Of a stretch of DNA of 64,000 nt, positions 12,301-23,662 are shown piece after piece. Position 1 is the first letter of the stretch. Each line of letters begins with the position of its first letter. The position numbers and the translations under genes were made by a program. Under the pieces are notes generated by a model. The model saw nothing but the letters and a program-made list of their open reading frames with translations. It had not been told where the DNA came from and searched no databases. The DNA lies in NCBI GenBank assembly GCA_950106755.1, contig OX467089.1, forward strand, positions 17,465,345 through 17,529,344, in the 5' to 3' direction. The stretch comes from Climacium dendroides (Eukaryota > Streptophyta > Bryopsida > Hypnales > Climaciaceae).

Positions 12301-13882
12301 CTACAATAATCGACCAAAACTTCAAAAATTACAATTTGGTTGGAGGACTTTTAAGAGTTAACCTTAGAAGGATAGGTCTATGACGACTAAATTCAAGCCA
12401 CACTAAGATAGGCAAACTCATAAGTGATTGGTCCCCAATCCCACACCCTACATGAGTCCCTTTTAGCGTTTGTTGGTGAGGTTTTAACTATGCTCCTAAT
12501 ATTTTGAGCACCTATGAGACCAAGTGGCTGTTGATTTTGGGATTAACACTTAAAGGACGACAGGGTGACCTTGGAAATCACCAATTTTTATGACCGTGTG
12601 AAGCATTGGCTTAAAAAATCGTAAAAGCACTCATTGCAAGACAAACTACTATAGAAGACTTCCCCTTTTCTTGCAAAATTCCGAGGATGAATAGTTGCAC
12701 TTCTGTCCTATATAGAGAGATCCTCTGACATCCATCAGACATAAAACGTCCACTTCAATGTTTAAGGGTTAAGGGGATGACTTTAGGCATTGATTAGTGT
12801 AGCTTTCTTTACACAAGGGGTCAACAATTAATCAAATATTTGGATTGTGATTTCTGAAGCTCTTGATTTGGTGCTCCATGGTTCCATTAATTGGATTGGT
12901 TGTATGTTCAAGTGACCCTATTTCCATTAACTGGATTTGTAGGGGTCAAAATTGGGTCACTTACTAGTCATTTTTTTGGTTGCAATAGCACTTTGTCAAG
13001 GGGAGGGCTTCAACGGGCTATATTGGTGGTTTACAAATGATTTTAGGGAGCCAGTCCATCTAACTTTGACCTTAAATAAATCTTTTCTATTACATTATTT
13101 TAAGATTTCTTGATGTCTTCATAATGGCCATGAAAAGGCTAATCGTATGCATATTTTATTTTGTTTCCTTGAGGCCTCTAATACCCATTTTCCTTAAATA
13201 GGCAGGTATGAGTCTGTTTACCTTATCCATCATTCTATTTGTTGCCATTTTGCAACTAGATATGAATGAAATTTTCCTATTCATTTTTCAAAGATGGAGT
13301 TGTAATTATGACTACTACATCATAAAAAAATTCAAATTTTTTGGGAAAAATTTGAAATTACTGTAATTTTTTTTTTTAAATGAAGAAAATCCTATCAAAT
13401 ATAGCCAATATATTCAAAAAATCTGAAATTTTCACCGTAGATGCATATTATAGTGTATAACATCATGTTATTAACCAAAGTTATTGTATCATTCTAAAAT
13501 TAAAAAATCAGCAAACCATGGTAATATGTGATGTGACTAAAGGGTCCATAATGGGTATAAGCTACACAAAATAGTGAAATTAGATTGCCTTACATCAAGA
13601 AAGTTACTATAGAAGCCATCAAAGTCAAAAAATATTTTTAAAAATATTTTCATTTGTACACATGGAGGTTCACGAGTCCTAATTACAACAAAGCCCTAAT
13701 ATAAAAGTAGTGCATTCTTGTACAATAATTGAAAATATTTATATAGTGTCAAAAGTTAAAAGAAATTAGTGTCAAGGCATACCCTTATCTGCTTCTAGTG
13801 TTCACGCTAGCTTCAGTTCACACCTTCATTCGGCATTCCGTTCAAGGCAAAGATAGAGAACCACAAGGAATCACAACCGCAG
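9359..13882. other. AT-rich intergenic DNA, no gene recognised
   Basis: No frame here resembles a known protein. A somewhat less AT-rich part at 10550-11090 has overlapping frames on both strands, none with a recognisable domain. Short direct repeats of the type GATGTTTTTTAGACAT occur near 9425-9485. TATTATAGG-type repeats occur near 9985-10075. The stretch also contains R1 copy 2. Confidence 0.55.
11454..11870 (+). repeat. dispersed repeat R1, copy 2
   Basis: Same orientation as, and alignable to, 1243-1640. Shared blocks include CCATTGCGGTCA, CATAGTGGACA, GTGACCTCATTAGGA, a GTGACTTTTT block and a TTTTTGTTGG block. No protein and no terminal repeats are seen. Boundaries are approximate. Confidence 0.6.
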
Positions 13883-14050
13883 GGAATTGTGACAATTCGG
13901 AATTGCAGTAGAAGGAATTGTGACAGTTTGGAATTGCAGTAGAAGGAATTGTGACAGTTTGGAATTGCAGTAGAAGGAATTGTGACAGTTTGGAATTGCA
14001 GTAGAAGGAATTGTGACAATTCGGGAATTGCAGTAGAAGGAATTGTAACA
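13883..14050 (+). repeat. minisatellite, about five 31-bp units, upstream of RCCR
   Basis: Units beginning GGAATTGTGACA start at 13883, 13914, 13945, 13976, 14007 and (degenerate, one extra base) 14039, giving a constant 31-bp step. Each unit carries GGAATTGCAGTAGAA in its second half. The first and fifth units read GACAATTCG where the middle ones read GACAGTTTG. The array ends about 85 bp before the RCCR start codon, so it lies in the 5' UTR or proximal promoter. Confidence 0.92.
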
Positions 14051-14134
14051 AGAAACTGTGATAGAAGGAGTTCTTTGTTGACGCGCTTGGTAAACGATCC
14101 TGATGTGATCATCGATTCTTCTTCAAGCCTCGCC

Positions 14135-16306
14135 ATGGCTGCATCCCCATCCGCTCTTCTTCCTTCCTCCCTCCGTGTGTCTCCAATTCACCATCCGAAG
14201 CTTTCCCATCGCAGCTGTAATCGCAGCTTTGGTTTTGCGATGCATCCAACTGCTGTGAAAGCTGCGGTGGGGTGGGTGGAGTTTCCGAAATTGAGTCCCG
14301 CAGGGAAGAAGGTGATGGACACGGTGGCGAATCTCATGGACCAGGGGATCGGGGAAGCGCTTCGCCCTTCGCAAACGGCAGAGGATGTGCGATCGTTTAA
14401 GGGGGCTAATGGGGAAGGTTCGGTTACGATCCGGGCTGGACAGGAGGGGTCCAAGGTAACGAATGACCTTTGATTTGAATTAGGGTTAGCCCTTGCTACC
14501 TGAATTAGGGTTTTCCATTCGTCTGGAGAGTGGAATGGGGGAGTTGTGATCAATTTGCTACTCGAATTCAGGGTTGACGTGGATTCGAGGATTGGAGTGG
14601 GGGAGTCTTGGTCTACATCCTGAAGACTTGTGCTGAATTTGCTACTCGAATTAGGGTTAACTTTGATTTGAGATTGGAGTGTACTGCAGAGTACTGCGAT
14701 TTAGGGTTTTTGGTTGTGGTGGCTCTTTGCGCCAATTTTGTTGAGTTCCATTTTGATTGTTCTTTCACTGATGATTCTGGTGATCAGTAAGATTTGGCTC
14801 CTTCTCAATTTCTCAGTAAGATTTGGCTCCTTCACAATATGAGCAACTGAATTGGTCGTTGTTTAGAAGCATTGATGCTTGGGCTTGAACCAAGATTTTA
14901 TCTATTGCATGTTCATAGTTGATGTGTTTTTTAGGGTTTCTCAAAGTGATTGATTCTCACTTTGGGTTCTGTGGGTTGACAGATTGATTTTGTGTTGGGG
15001 TCGTGGCTGAACTGCGCGCTGCCCTTCGGGGAGCTCAACATCGCCACTCTAATCGCCATGCTAGGACCTGAAGCGGACTCTCCACATCTCCTCTTTGAGT
15101 TTATTCAAAGCGGATCTGATGCTCTGGTATTAGTCTTGGATTTGCTTCCACGGAAAGACCTGGTGTTGGATCCCGAGTACCTCGCCCGGTTCTACGAGAA
15201 TTCCAAACTGGAAAGCATCCGGCAAACATTTGAAGCACATCCCAACACGCAACCCTACTTGTCATCTGCGCTCTACGTTCGAAGTGTGGTCTCGCCCACG
15301 GCGTTGCTGTATAAAGTGAGTGGAGGTGATGGGGGTCTGGACGCTGTCATCGGTGAGCATGCATTTTTTTATCTGTGCATTACTACACTGTTTATTCTAT
15401 TGCGTGTAATCCGGCGTGCTAATCCGGCACCATATATTTGTGTACCCATTCATGAACACCATTTTAGGAGCTTTCTATCTTATGTTGGTCACTTGTTGAC
15501 TAGCCACTTGTTAGCTTGTGATTATCCATTCAAAAGCTTCTCAATGCTGGGATCCCGAGGTATACAAGCTTGTGATCCCGAGGTATACAAATTAACCAAA
15601 AAATGGTTCATTTGCTCTATGGCACGCTAATTTGGTGTTACATGTACAAAGTAACCCATGCATGACACTAAACTGAATAAACGGTGCAGTTGATTGTATT
15701 AAAAACCTAGTGAATCAACCTAGTTTATAGGTGTTATTGTAGCAGTGTTTTAGCTGTGTTCAGCTTCTCAATGCTGGGCCCAAGCTACACAATTTAACAA
15801 AAAAGAATTTATTTGCTCTATGGCACGTGAATTTGGTGTTACATGAAACCATGCATGACACTAAATAGAATAAATGTTGCAGTTGAGTATGAATACCTAG
15901 TGAATCAACCTGGGTTCTGGTATTATTTTTGCTGTATTAACAGGCGTTAATCAACTTGGGTTCTGATTTTGATTTAATAGTGTTTTAACAGTTTCAGTTG
16001 TTGTAACTGGGTATTTTTTACCCCGTTTCGAACTGGTTACTACGCTGTTTAACAGGTGTACCTTCCACTATTTCTGTACCAGGTGAGCTTGTGCAGCCTG
16101 CTGCGACGTCGGTGTTCCAGACGTGGTTGGAGGGTTATAAAACCTTAGGCCAAGCTATGGACAGTGATGCAATGGCGTATATGAAGAAGCGGGATGAGTT
16201 GATCAAGACGAAAGGAGTGGAAGTGGATTTGAGTAGCAATATGCCGAGGTTGTTTGGGCAAGAGGTGGCTGACCGGGTGGTTGCTGCGTTTCGGAAGGGC
16301 GTTTGA
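14135..16306 (+). CDS. RCCR: red chlorophyll catabolite reductase, plastid-targeted
   Basis: Spliced CDS is join(14135..14455, 14983..15352, 16083..16306), 915 nt, 304 aa, with frame kept at both GT-AG introns. RCCR reduces red chlorophyll catabolite to the primary fluorescent catabolite with reduced ferredoxin in chlorophyll breakdown, in plastids and also mitochondria. Recognition rests on the exon 2 block DFVLGSWLNCALPFGELNIA, LVLVLDLLPRKDLVLDPEYL, YLSSALYVRSVVSPTALLYK, and on the end block MPRLFGQEVADRVVAAFRKG. These follow the Arabidopsis ACD2 order. Residues 1-45 are rich in Ser, His and Arg, like a transit peptide. The start is the first in-frame ATG. Length is close to the 319 aa of Arabidopsis. 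Intron 2 holds two copies of a dispersed repeat. Confidence 0.95.
15438..15715 (+). repeat. dispersed repeat R2, copy 1, in RCCR intron 2
   Basis: Shared with 15760-15912 in the same intron and with 28590-28805 in a VPS8 intron. Landmarks are CACTTGTTGA, TTCAAAAGCTTCT, AATTAACCAAAAAA, CTCTATGGCACG, TTTGGTG and CATGACACTAAA. A 19-bp piece ending CCCGAGGTATACAA is duplicated near 15548-15588. Confidence 0.75.
15760..15912 (+). repeat. dispersed repeat R2, copy 2 (shorter), in RCCR intron 2
   Basis: Begins at AGCTTCTCAATGCTGGG and runs through TTTGCTCTATGGCACG, GGTGTTACATG and CATGACACTAAATAGAATAA to CCTAGTGAATCAACC. It parallels copy 1 about 225 bp upstream, so it is either a local duplication or a second insertion. 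Confidence 0.75.
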
Positions 16307-16712
16307 GGAAGTCCAACCTCTCTTTACTTGTACATGTTGTGATATCTTATTTTTTGGGGTGTTTTGATGTCAAAGCAGATCACTACACTGATTTATAATA
16401 CTAGTGTGTGGGACACTAATTTACCAAAGTCACTATTTTGAATTAGTGGTGGCTGAAATATCACTGTATTGTATTGATTTCCACATAAGTAAATATTTTG
16501 TAGTGACACTTCTTTTGCAGGAGACACAAATTTGTGATGTTAAATTCAGTGTAGCTGCTAACTGTAAATGTAAATCCAGTCCTCTTATCAACCAACCAAT
16601 CAAGCGCATTGATTACTAGTCACTCTGTAATTGCTTATTCCCTACATGTATCCTGGGAGGTGAATGCAAACTTCTATTGAACTGCTCTAATCTTGTGATT
16701 GATTTTACATTA
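16307..16712. other. RCCR 3' flank
   Basis: No gene is seen. This is the probable RCCR 3' UTR followed by spacer up to the Stowaway element. Confidence 0.5.
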
Positions 16713-16917
16713 CGCCCTCTGTCCCAAAATAATCTTCTGGTTCCCTTTAATTTTATTGCAATAAGCTTAAACTTTGAAAAGAGTTCCAAAATTGAAAGTT
16801 TCAAGATGATAGGAGTGCACCAAACTCCACTTACAATTTGAAACTGGTTGAAATAACATTATTTTCAGCCTAAGGTCCCAATCATTTCGTCAAACTAGAT
16901 CATTTTGGGAGAGGGAG
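16713..16917. mobile_element. Stowaway-type MITE (Tc1/mariner), 205 bp
   Basis: The left end reads TA then CGCCCTCTGTCCCAAAATAA. The right end reads TCATTTTGGGAGAGGGAG then TA. These ends match the known plant Stowaway consensus CTCCCTCYGTCCCAAAAT in inverted orientation, and the TA dinucleotides at 16711-16712 and 16918-16919 are the expected target duplication. There is no coding capacity. It lies about 400 bp downstream of the RCCR stop codon. Confidence 0.92.
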
Positions 16918-16919
16918 TA

Positions 16920-17557
16920 TTTAGATATTGGGGCACATTCAAATCATTTATGCCATGGTCAATTATGGTCTATGTTTGGTCAAAGCTTTATCAAATGGAA
17001 AATTGATTGGTGTGCAATATGTCATTTCTTATGAGAATAGATTTTTGTTCTTGGTTGTTCCAAAACCCATATTAGTCCAAATGGATACCAATGCTAGTAA
17101 ATTAACAATACTTAAATGCATTTGAACAAGGGTTTGAACATGGTTCCTATGATAGAATTGTAAAAGCTTTTATAAAAGCTTTAGTTAGCTCTTGTTGGTA
17201 GTTGCAAGGATATTTGAGATTATATTAAAAGGCATTTTTTAACTCCATATGAATAGATTATGAATTTTTGAATTTTTGAAAATAGATTCACCTAAAATCA
17301 ACAATGGTCACACCACTTCAAAAAGTAGAGACAATCCTATAGCTAATTCTCTATTGAAGACAACAAATTGTTTGTCTTTTAGAATAGCTATTTGTATTCT
17401 CTTAGAGGCAAAACTAAGATGCTAACATTTGCCTCAACTAACTAATGTATATTAGAATATTCTAATATGGAGTTCAAAAATTTGTTAACAATCAATGAGA
17501 GGACCAAATAAATTATCAACATTGAAATTGTAGCTATTCTACTTATAACTATACCAA
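16920..17557. other. spacer between RCCR and iPGAM, nothing recognised
   Basis: AT-rich sequence with no supported frame. The part nearest 17557 is probably the 3' UTR of the convergent iPGAM gene. RCCR (+) and iPGAM (-) are convergent. Confidence 0.5.
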
Positions 17558-20500
17558 TCAATCTTCATCATATTCTAATAGTGTGGGCTCGTAATCCCAA
17601 GGAGCTATAAACCCATGGAAGTTGATGAATGTAGAGGCAACGTTGGCTAATCCAGCATTAGGCAAGTCTTGTCTAAACCTTACTCCTTTTGGCAATCCAG
17701 GTCCACCAATAATGCATGGCACCTACAAACAATGTCATCAATTAAGGGTGGTATCCCCAAAACTCTTCACTTTTTTGCTACTATACCTTGTTACTATTAT
17801 TAGACAAGTCAAATTTTTCATATTTTCGTGCTGGCAAGTGAAAGGAGGTTCCAATGCACCCAAAGAACACAAACATTTGGCCATACCATATGCAAAGGTT
17901 ATGATGGGTCAGAGTTTTTTAGATCGATGTTCTAAAATTGTTTCTTCAACATACATACATATTGATTTTGGAGATGTACACAGAGTGAGAATGGCGATTT
18001 TAGGCAAGGTGCAATTTTGGGTGTGCCACCTTCCTTACTCGGGAATAGCAAATAAGTAGAAGGATAAAATGATGGTATTATCAATATAGAACAAACCATT
18101 ACGGTGAGAGGTGTGAAAAAAAAACGTACCGGGTTACATGTATGGGAGGTGAGAACTTCGGTCTCTCCTTTTGTGTTTTTCAATGGTGCCCCAGTTTTCA
18201 AATTCCGTTTCACCATGTCTTCTGCGTTCCCGTGATCGGCCGTTATCAAAAAAATCCCTTTCACTTGTTCAACAGCATCCAACATTATCTGCAGCATGAT
18301 GCAAAATAACGTACAATTTCTTTACAAACCAATACAAACTCGAAAATGTCTCCTATCACAAAAAAAGAAAAAGAAAGAAAAAAAAAAGCATCTATTAGCA
18401 AGAGATGAAACTGTGACTTGACGAAATGTCTATGGCCATTGATTTTTGGACGGAAATGTAGTTGGTTATTACCGCTTATAGTAGACTACAACCTTTGCAA
18501 TTTTGAGAAAGTTTCAATAGAGAAATTCAAAGCTACACAGTGATTTCGTAGAGAAAATCAGGAGCAGATTGAAAAAACAGAAAGTCTACTGTCAATGCCT
18601 CTATGAGCCAAAGTAAGAAAACGTTTACCTTGACAGCCTTGTCAACTGTCTCGCATGCTATGATTGTGGCCTTGAGATCACCGGTGTGACCAACCATATC
18701 CCCGTTTGCGATGTTCACACGAACCTGTTGGTAACCCAAACCTATTGTTTGTTCATAATTTACATAAACCCACAAACTCAACCTCCATTTCTTCTTATAG
18801 ATTGATTCAAAACAAATGATCATGAGAATGAAGATTGTGTTGTCTAAATAGGAAGCAAGGTCAGTTGTATGTTGCGGAACCTAAAAATGAAGTACTTGAT
18901 AAAGACTATAGGTAGAGCGTAGTTCGAACTTACATGGTCAAATTTGCCGCTAAGGAGAGCGTCGCGAGCCTTCTCAGCAATCGCGATTGCCTTCATTTCA
19001 GGCTTTTCATTAAAAGCAATACCCTTATCACTGGGAATTTGGACATACTTTTCCAAGCTGGAACTGAACATGCCGGAACGATTTCCATTCCACACAAAGG
19101 TGACATGACCGAACTTCACAGTCTCACTGTTTCACAACCATTCCACCAAACCAACCCCATTAAATGAAATTGGGAAAAATCTGATCATTTTTACAGTAAA
19201 CCTAGAATCTTATATGCAGACAATATTACATTCAAACCTTGACATGCTCGTATTCTATCTCATGGATCAATCAACATCATTCTATCTCAAGGTTTGCTCT
19301 CAAGTTCAGGCCACAAGAACTGCCGATTCGTCCAGTCCTTATGAGATTGATTTGAGCACTGAACACGAAGCAGATTCATTCATTTGGCGAATTTGTGATA
19401 ATTCAAAGTTTAGAGTTCGATAAAATAAATGTATATATGATTGCTAACCTGCAAGCCCAGCTTTTGATATAGTTGTGCACCAAATACTCTCCCGATGTCT
19501 TCTCGATCAGTGGAGGTGCAACCAGGTAATGCTTGGGAAGGTCAAGATCTGCATCATACTGCAGCATACCGACATACTTGATTTTGGGCATCTTCCCTCG
19601 ATCGAACTTGTCGAACTTTTCAAGGTCGTAAGCTTTGGCTGCCATTACCATCCGATCTGCTCTGAAATTGAAAGTCACAACAGCATCATTGTCGAGGATG
19701 GGGCCAACTGGTTTGCCATCAGATCCCACGATCACGAAAGGAGGAAAATACTGATCATCGAGCTTTGGATCCGCCTCTTTGAGTTTCTTCAGTCCGTCCA
19801 AAGCACTTGAAAATTTGTGAGGAGCTTCTCCTTTGACTTGGGCATCCCAACCTTTCTTCACCACTCCCCAGTCATTCTTGAAAAAGCAGAGACTCGTCAG
19901 GAGTTAGTACTGTCTTCCCTTGAGATAGGTTTATTTCAAAAATGAAAAGTGAGAAGTTTTTGTTATATACCAAATAATGAAAAAAAACCATGTATAAAAA
20001 ATATGTATTGCCACAAAGAAATAACCCCAAAAAAGTTGCAATGAAGATGAAGTCAACTCAAATTGGTTGCAATTGAATAGGAAGTGAAGATCTTCCCCTT
20101 GCATATGTGACATTCTTGCTTCATAAACTAACAATCATCTATAGAGTTTCAAAGAATATATTGTAAGCAAAGAATGTGATAGATAGTAGTATATCCATAC
20201 TAACCTCATACCGATCCATAGTGACAGCCATTCGACCACCCCCAGAGGCAATCATGGCATCACATCCCATTTTTCTAATGGCAGCAAGATCTTTCTCAAG
20301 GATATCAATGTACTTTGGAGCTGATCCTGGCGCTACATCTCGCCCATCCAAAAGAATATGTACACGCATTCTTTTAGCTCCACGTTCAGCACACCCTTTC
20401 ATCAACAACTATAAGAGCAAAGCGCAACCTCTATAAAAGAAAATAGAAAAAAGGAGCAAATATGATATTTTCTCTTTCTAGTCTTTGAGAAATGCAATGT

Positions 20501-21692
20501 GTATTCAATAGCATAAAAAGAAATTGGATGTCTTTAAATAAACATTCATATTCAAATGTTAGTTTGCATCAATTTATATGTGTGTGTATATGTCAATCTT
20601 TACAAAGGTTGTGACAACAAAGTATGTGGAGTAATTTATGATTTTAAAATGAAATTTTGCCTACCGACAATTGATCAGATCGAGAATGCACACCACCATC
20701 ACTCAATAGGCCCATAAAGTGCACTGTATTTTTGGCAAATGCTGAGCTAATGTACTTGAATCCCACCCCATCATACAACTTCCCAGTCGCTAGGGCTTGG
20801 TCCACAAGACCTGCCCTGTTCCAACCATCAAGTCTCTATGAATCAAAGTAAGACCCTTCATGCCTAAATTCAACAAGAAAAAATTGAATCTATTCTAACA
20901 CTATGAATCTCCACATTCACTTTAACTAAAGTGAAAGATAGTCTTACTCTTTTGAGTTCTAATGTCCATGAAGAAACATCCACAAAGGTTTTTCAAGACA
21001 AATAATTGCCAAAATGATAAAAAAAAAAAAAAAGCTTGAATTGATGCAAATTATTGGCAAAATACTTCACCAAACCATCTAAATACACAACGCACCCTTG
21101 TGTGAATATACGCCCGGCACCAAGAGCATTGTGGCCAACTTCACTATTTCCCATATCTTCATCACTTGGTAGGCCAACCGAAAGGCCATGAGCTCGCACT
21201 AGCCGCCATCGGTCCGGTACTGTCTAAAACATGAAATTACAAATTGTGTCACTAAATTGAATTGACAAGGAGATGCTATAATTTACTAGTGGTGTAACTT
21301 CATACTAAAATAAAGATGCATACTTATCAATGAAAAAAATTCAACATTTTCTACATATTCTAGGACACAACACTTTCAAACTCCCCACTTCCATTTCACA
21401 ACATTGGACTAAACCTCATGGTCACAATATATCTTTTAATCAAATCATCACTCTAATATGGAGGAGTCTTAGCAAAAATAGGTAGCCAACCTCACTATAC
21501 CTTTTTGAGCTCATCCATTGTAGGTGTAGGAGCAACATTAATGCCATTGAACTCATCTGGAATTTGTTCACCCCATCCATCCAAAATAATAATCATAACC
21601 TTCTTGCCTCTTCTTAGAATAGGATGGTGTCTCAATCTCCATCTATGAGGCCTCTCAAAAATGATCTTCTTCCCTTGTATCTCAAAGTTCAT
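17558..21692 (-). CDS. iPGAM: 2,3-bisphosphoglycerate-independent phosphoglycerate mutase
   Basis: Spliced CDS is complement(join(17558..17722, 18130..18288, 18629..18724, 18934..19126, 19449..19876, 20205..20408, 20665..20815, 21096..21223, 21501..21692)), 1716 nt, 571 aa, with frame intact at all eight introns. The enzyme interconverts 3- and 2-phosphoglycerate in glycolysis, normally in the cytosol, with two divalent metal ions. Metal and phosphoserine sites are visible: LDGWGE (Asp38), [16 protein letters not shown] (Ser91, the phosphorylated residue), [38 protein letters not shown] and [10 protein letters not shown]. The C-terminus is [39 protein letters not shown]. Length is close to the 557-560 aa of other plants. 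The first in-frame ATG after a stop was used as start. The exon 3 acceptor was placed at 20815 because it restores [12 protein letters not shown]. Confidence 0.97.
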
Positions 21693-23662
21693 TCCCTTGA
21701 CTAATGGGGGGAATTATAATGTGCTAAATTGAGTAGGATCCAAGACTACTATTACATTTGCAACCTAACCAAAAGAAGCCAATGGAAACTTCCTCAACTT
21801 TAGATGACATATATACCCAAACAAAAAAATTCTTACAACTTGTTCTTCAATTTCAAAAATTTCAAGACATTATCAAGTTCAAAGTTCAACAACTATTCTA
21901 TCATTTGACATAATAACACCTCTATCAATATGGAAGGCAAATTGTTTCAAAAATTACCTTCAAGACCCAAGTAGAACATGATCAATGACTTTAAGCTCAA
22001 CAACACAAACTAGCACATCTACCAAAAAATGCCCTAGAGAGTTTCTCTTCACCTCACGAACCGTTGCGGACCCAATAGGTGTATTATTCCAACCCTTCGT
22101 AAACTGCAAAAATACAAGATCACCAATAATACTTTATCGCATTATCATTATACCAATAGAAAGAGTATTAAATCATTATTATTATATGAAAAAGTGAGCA
22201 AAACTCGTGCAACTGCAAGGTGTCGCAAGCGCATAAAGTCTAGTTGCTAAGTTCATAGACAGGCTACATGAGTGACGTCATCCACATTACACATCACATG
22301 TCTCTTCGCCTCCAATAACATTGGAATTGAAATATCATCAGTATGGCTGCAACTCATACCTGAAATGCTCATAACTGGCAGAATTGAAATGCTCATCACA
22401 GGCAGAATTGGCAGAGATATCCCAGAACTGGCTCAACCGGAAGTCTGCCGCTACGAACATTTGTAATTGAAAACTTGGTACGTATGATTCACGGCAGATG
22501 TAATCCCCAGCAGCAGTATCGTGTCATGAGGCCAACAAAGACTTATGATAATATGAATCGGATTTAATCGTAAATTTCTTAACTGGTACAAAGTTTGCGC
22601 TTGCACAGTCTCATGATAACCCAATGGACTAACAATGGAGGACGTTCCGATAACCAAAGTCAAGTTCCCATCTGTGTCATAATAGCAGGAAGACAAATGT
22701 AACCTGTAATTGATGAAATTATGGACTATCTTTTATTCTTCCGACAAGCTGCAACACAAATATTTTAGTTTGATGAGCGCAAAATCAATTTGCAAGCGCA
22801 AGGATGTTCGCCAAGAACGTGCTTTTTACAAGTAGAGTATTACTAGAACTCAATCACTGTATTCTTGTATTACAACCTGAGGCAATAGTGGTCTCATTGT
22901 TAATGCACCTCAAACCTCTAAAAATCTCTCCTATCTTACATACAATGTGTCTACGCTAAGGCCCCTCAGACCAGTTGGCTTCAGGACATACAAATCGAAA
23001 TCGTTTTACTATCTGGCAACCAACCCACTGGTTTGAAAATCAAGGGGTTTAAGCCTGAAAGGACGGAGCCTATCACCAAGGAAGTCAGCAGAAAAAAGAT
23101 TAAATTCTTGGATGAATAGGTTCATTCTTTGATTCTACAGGAACCCTGAAAGTCATTCATCGGACACTTGAGTCCTCTCTGGCATTACAGGATTAACAAA
23201 GAGACCAATTTGCCGTTTTGCCATAACGACATCAAGTATCTCTAAGGTCGGGGCTTGTTCAGGTACCTGAGGCTATCAGGAATCTCACTTGGACTCAAAA
23301 GTATTGAGGTCGAAAAGAATATATTGCAGCTTTGTGGAAAGACCTGCCACACAGTATCGTAAACGGTAATTCAGTGACATATCACAGGGTAACCATGACG
23401 GTCGTAGATCAAATACAGTTCACAGAAGTCGATAAAAATCTGAAAAGCAAGAATTCAATAAGAGGATGCAGAAACCAGAGTGCCGATACCCCAAATGCAA
23501 AGAAAGCAAATTCAGCAACTCCAAACCCTCCACTCTAAATCTTACACCGGCAGCCTGCGTGCAACAGAATGCAGAGAAAATAAAGGCTGACTTGGATATA
23601 CCAGATGCTTTGGGAAGGCCACTATATCATCCGCCCTTCAGGCCCCTCTTTGGTGTAAGAGA
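21693..23662. other. iPGAM promoter side and VPS8 3' UTR side
   Basis: No supported gene. Next to 21693 is the iPGAM 5' flank. A minus-strand frame near 22107-21965 translates as GWNNTPIGSATVREVKRNS and is open, but I recognise no family, so it could be an upstream exon or chance. Next to 23662 is probable 3' UTR of VPS8. Plus-strand frames at 23332-23693 overlap it and look like shadows. Confidence 0.5.

Noticed and set aside
13813..14136. 107-codon minus frame with repeated TVTIPSTAIPNCHNS-like units
   Set aside because: It is the translation of the 31-bp minisatellite, not a protein repeat.
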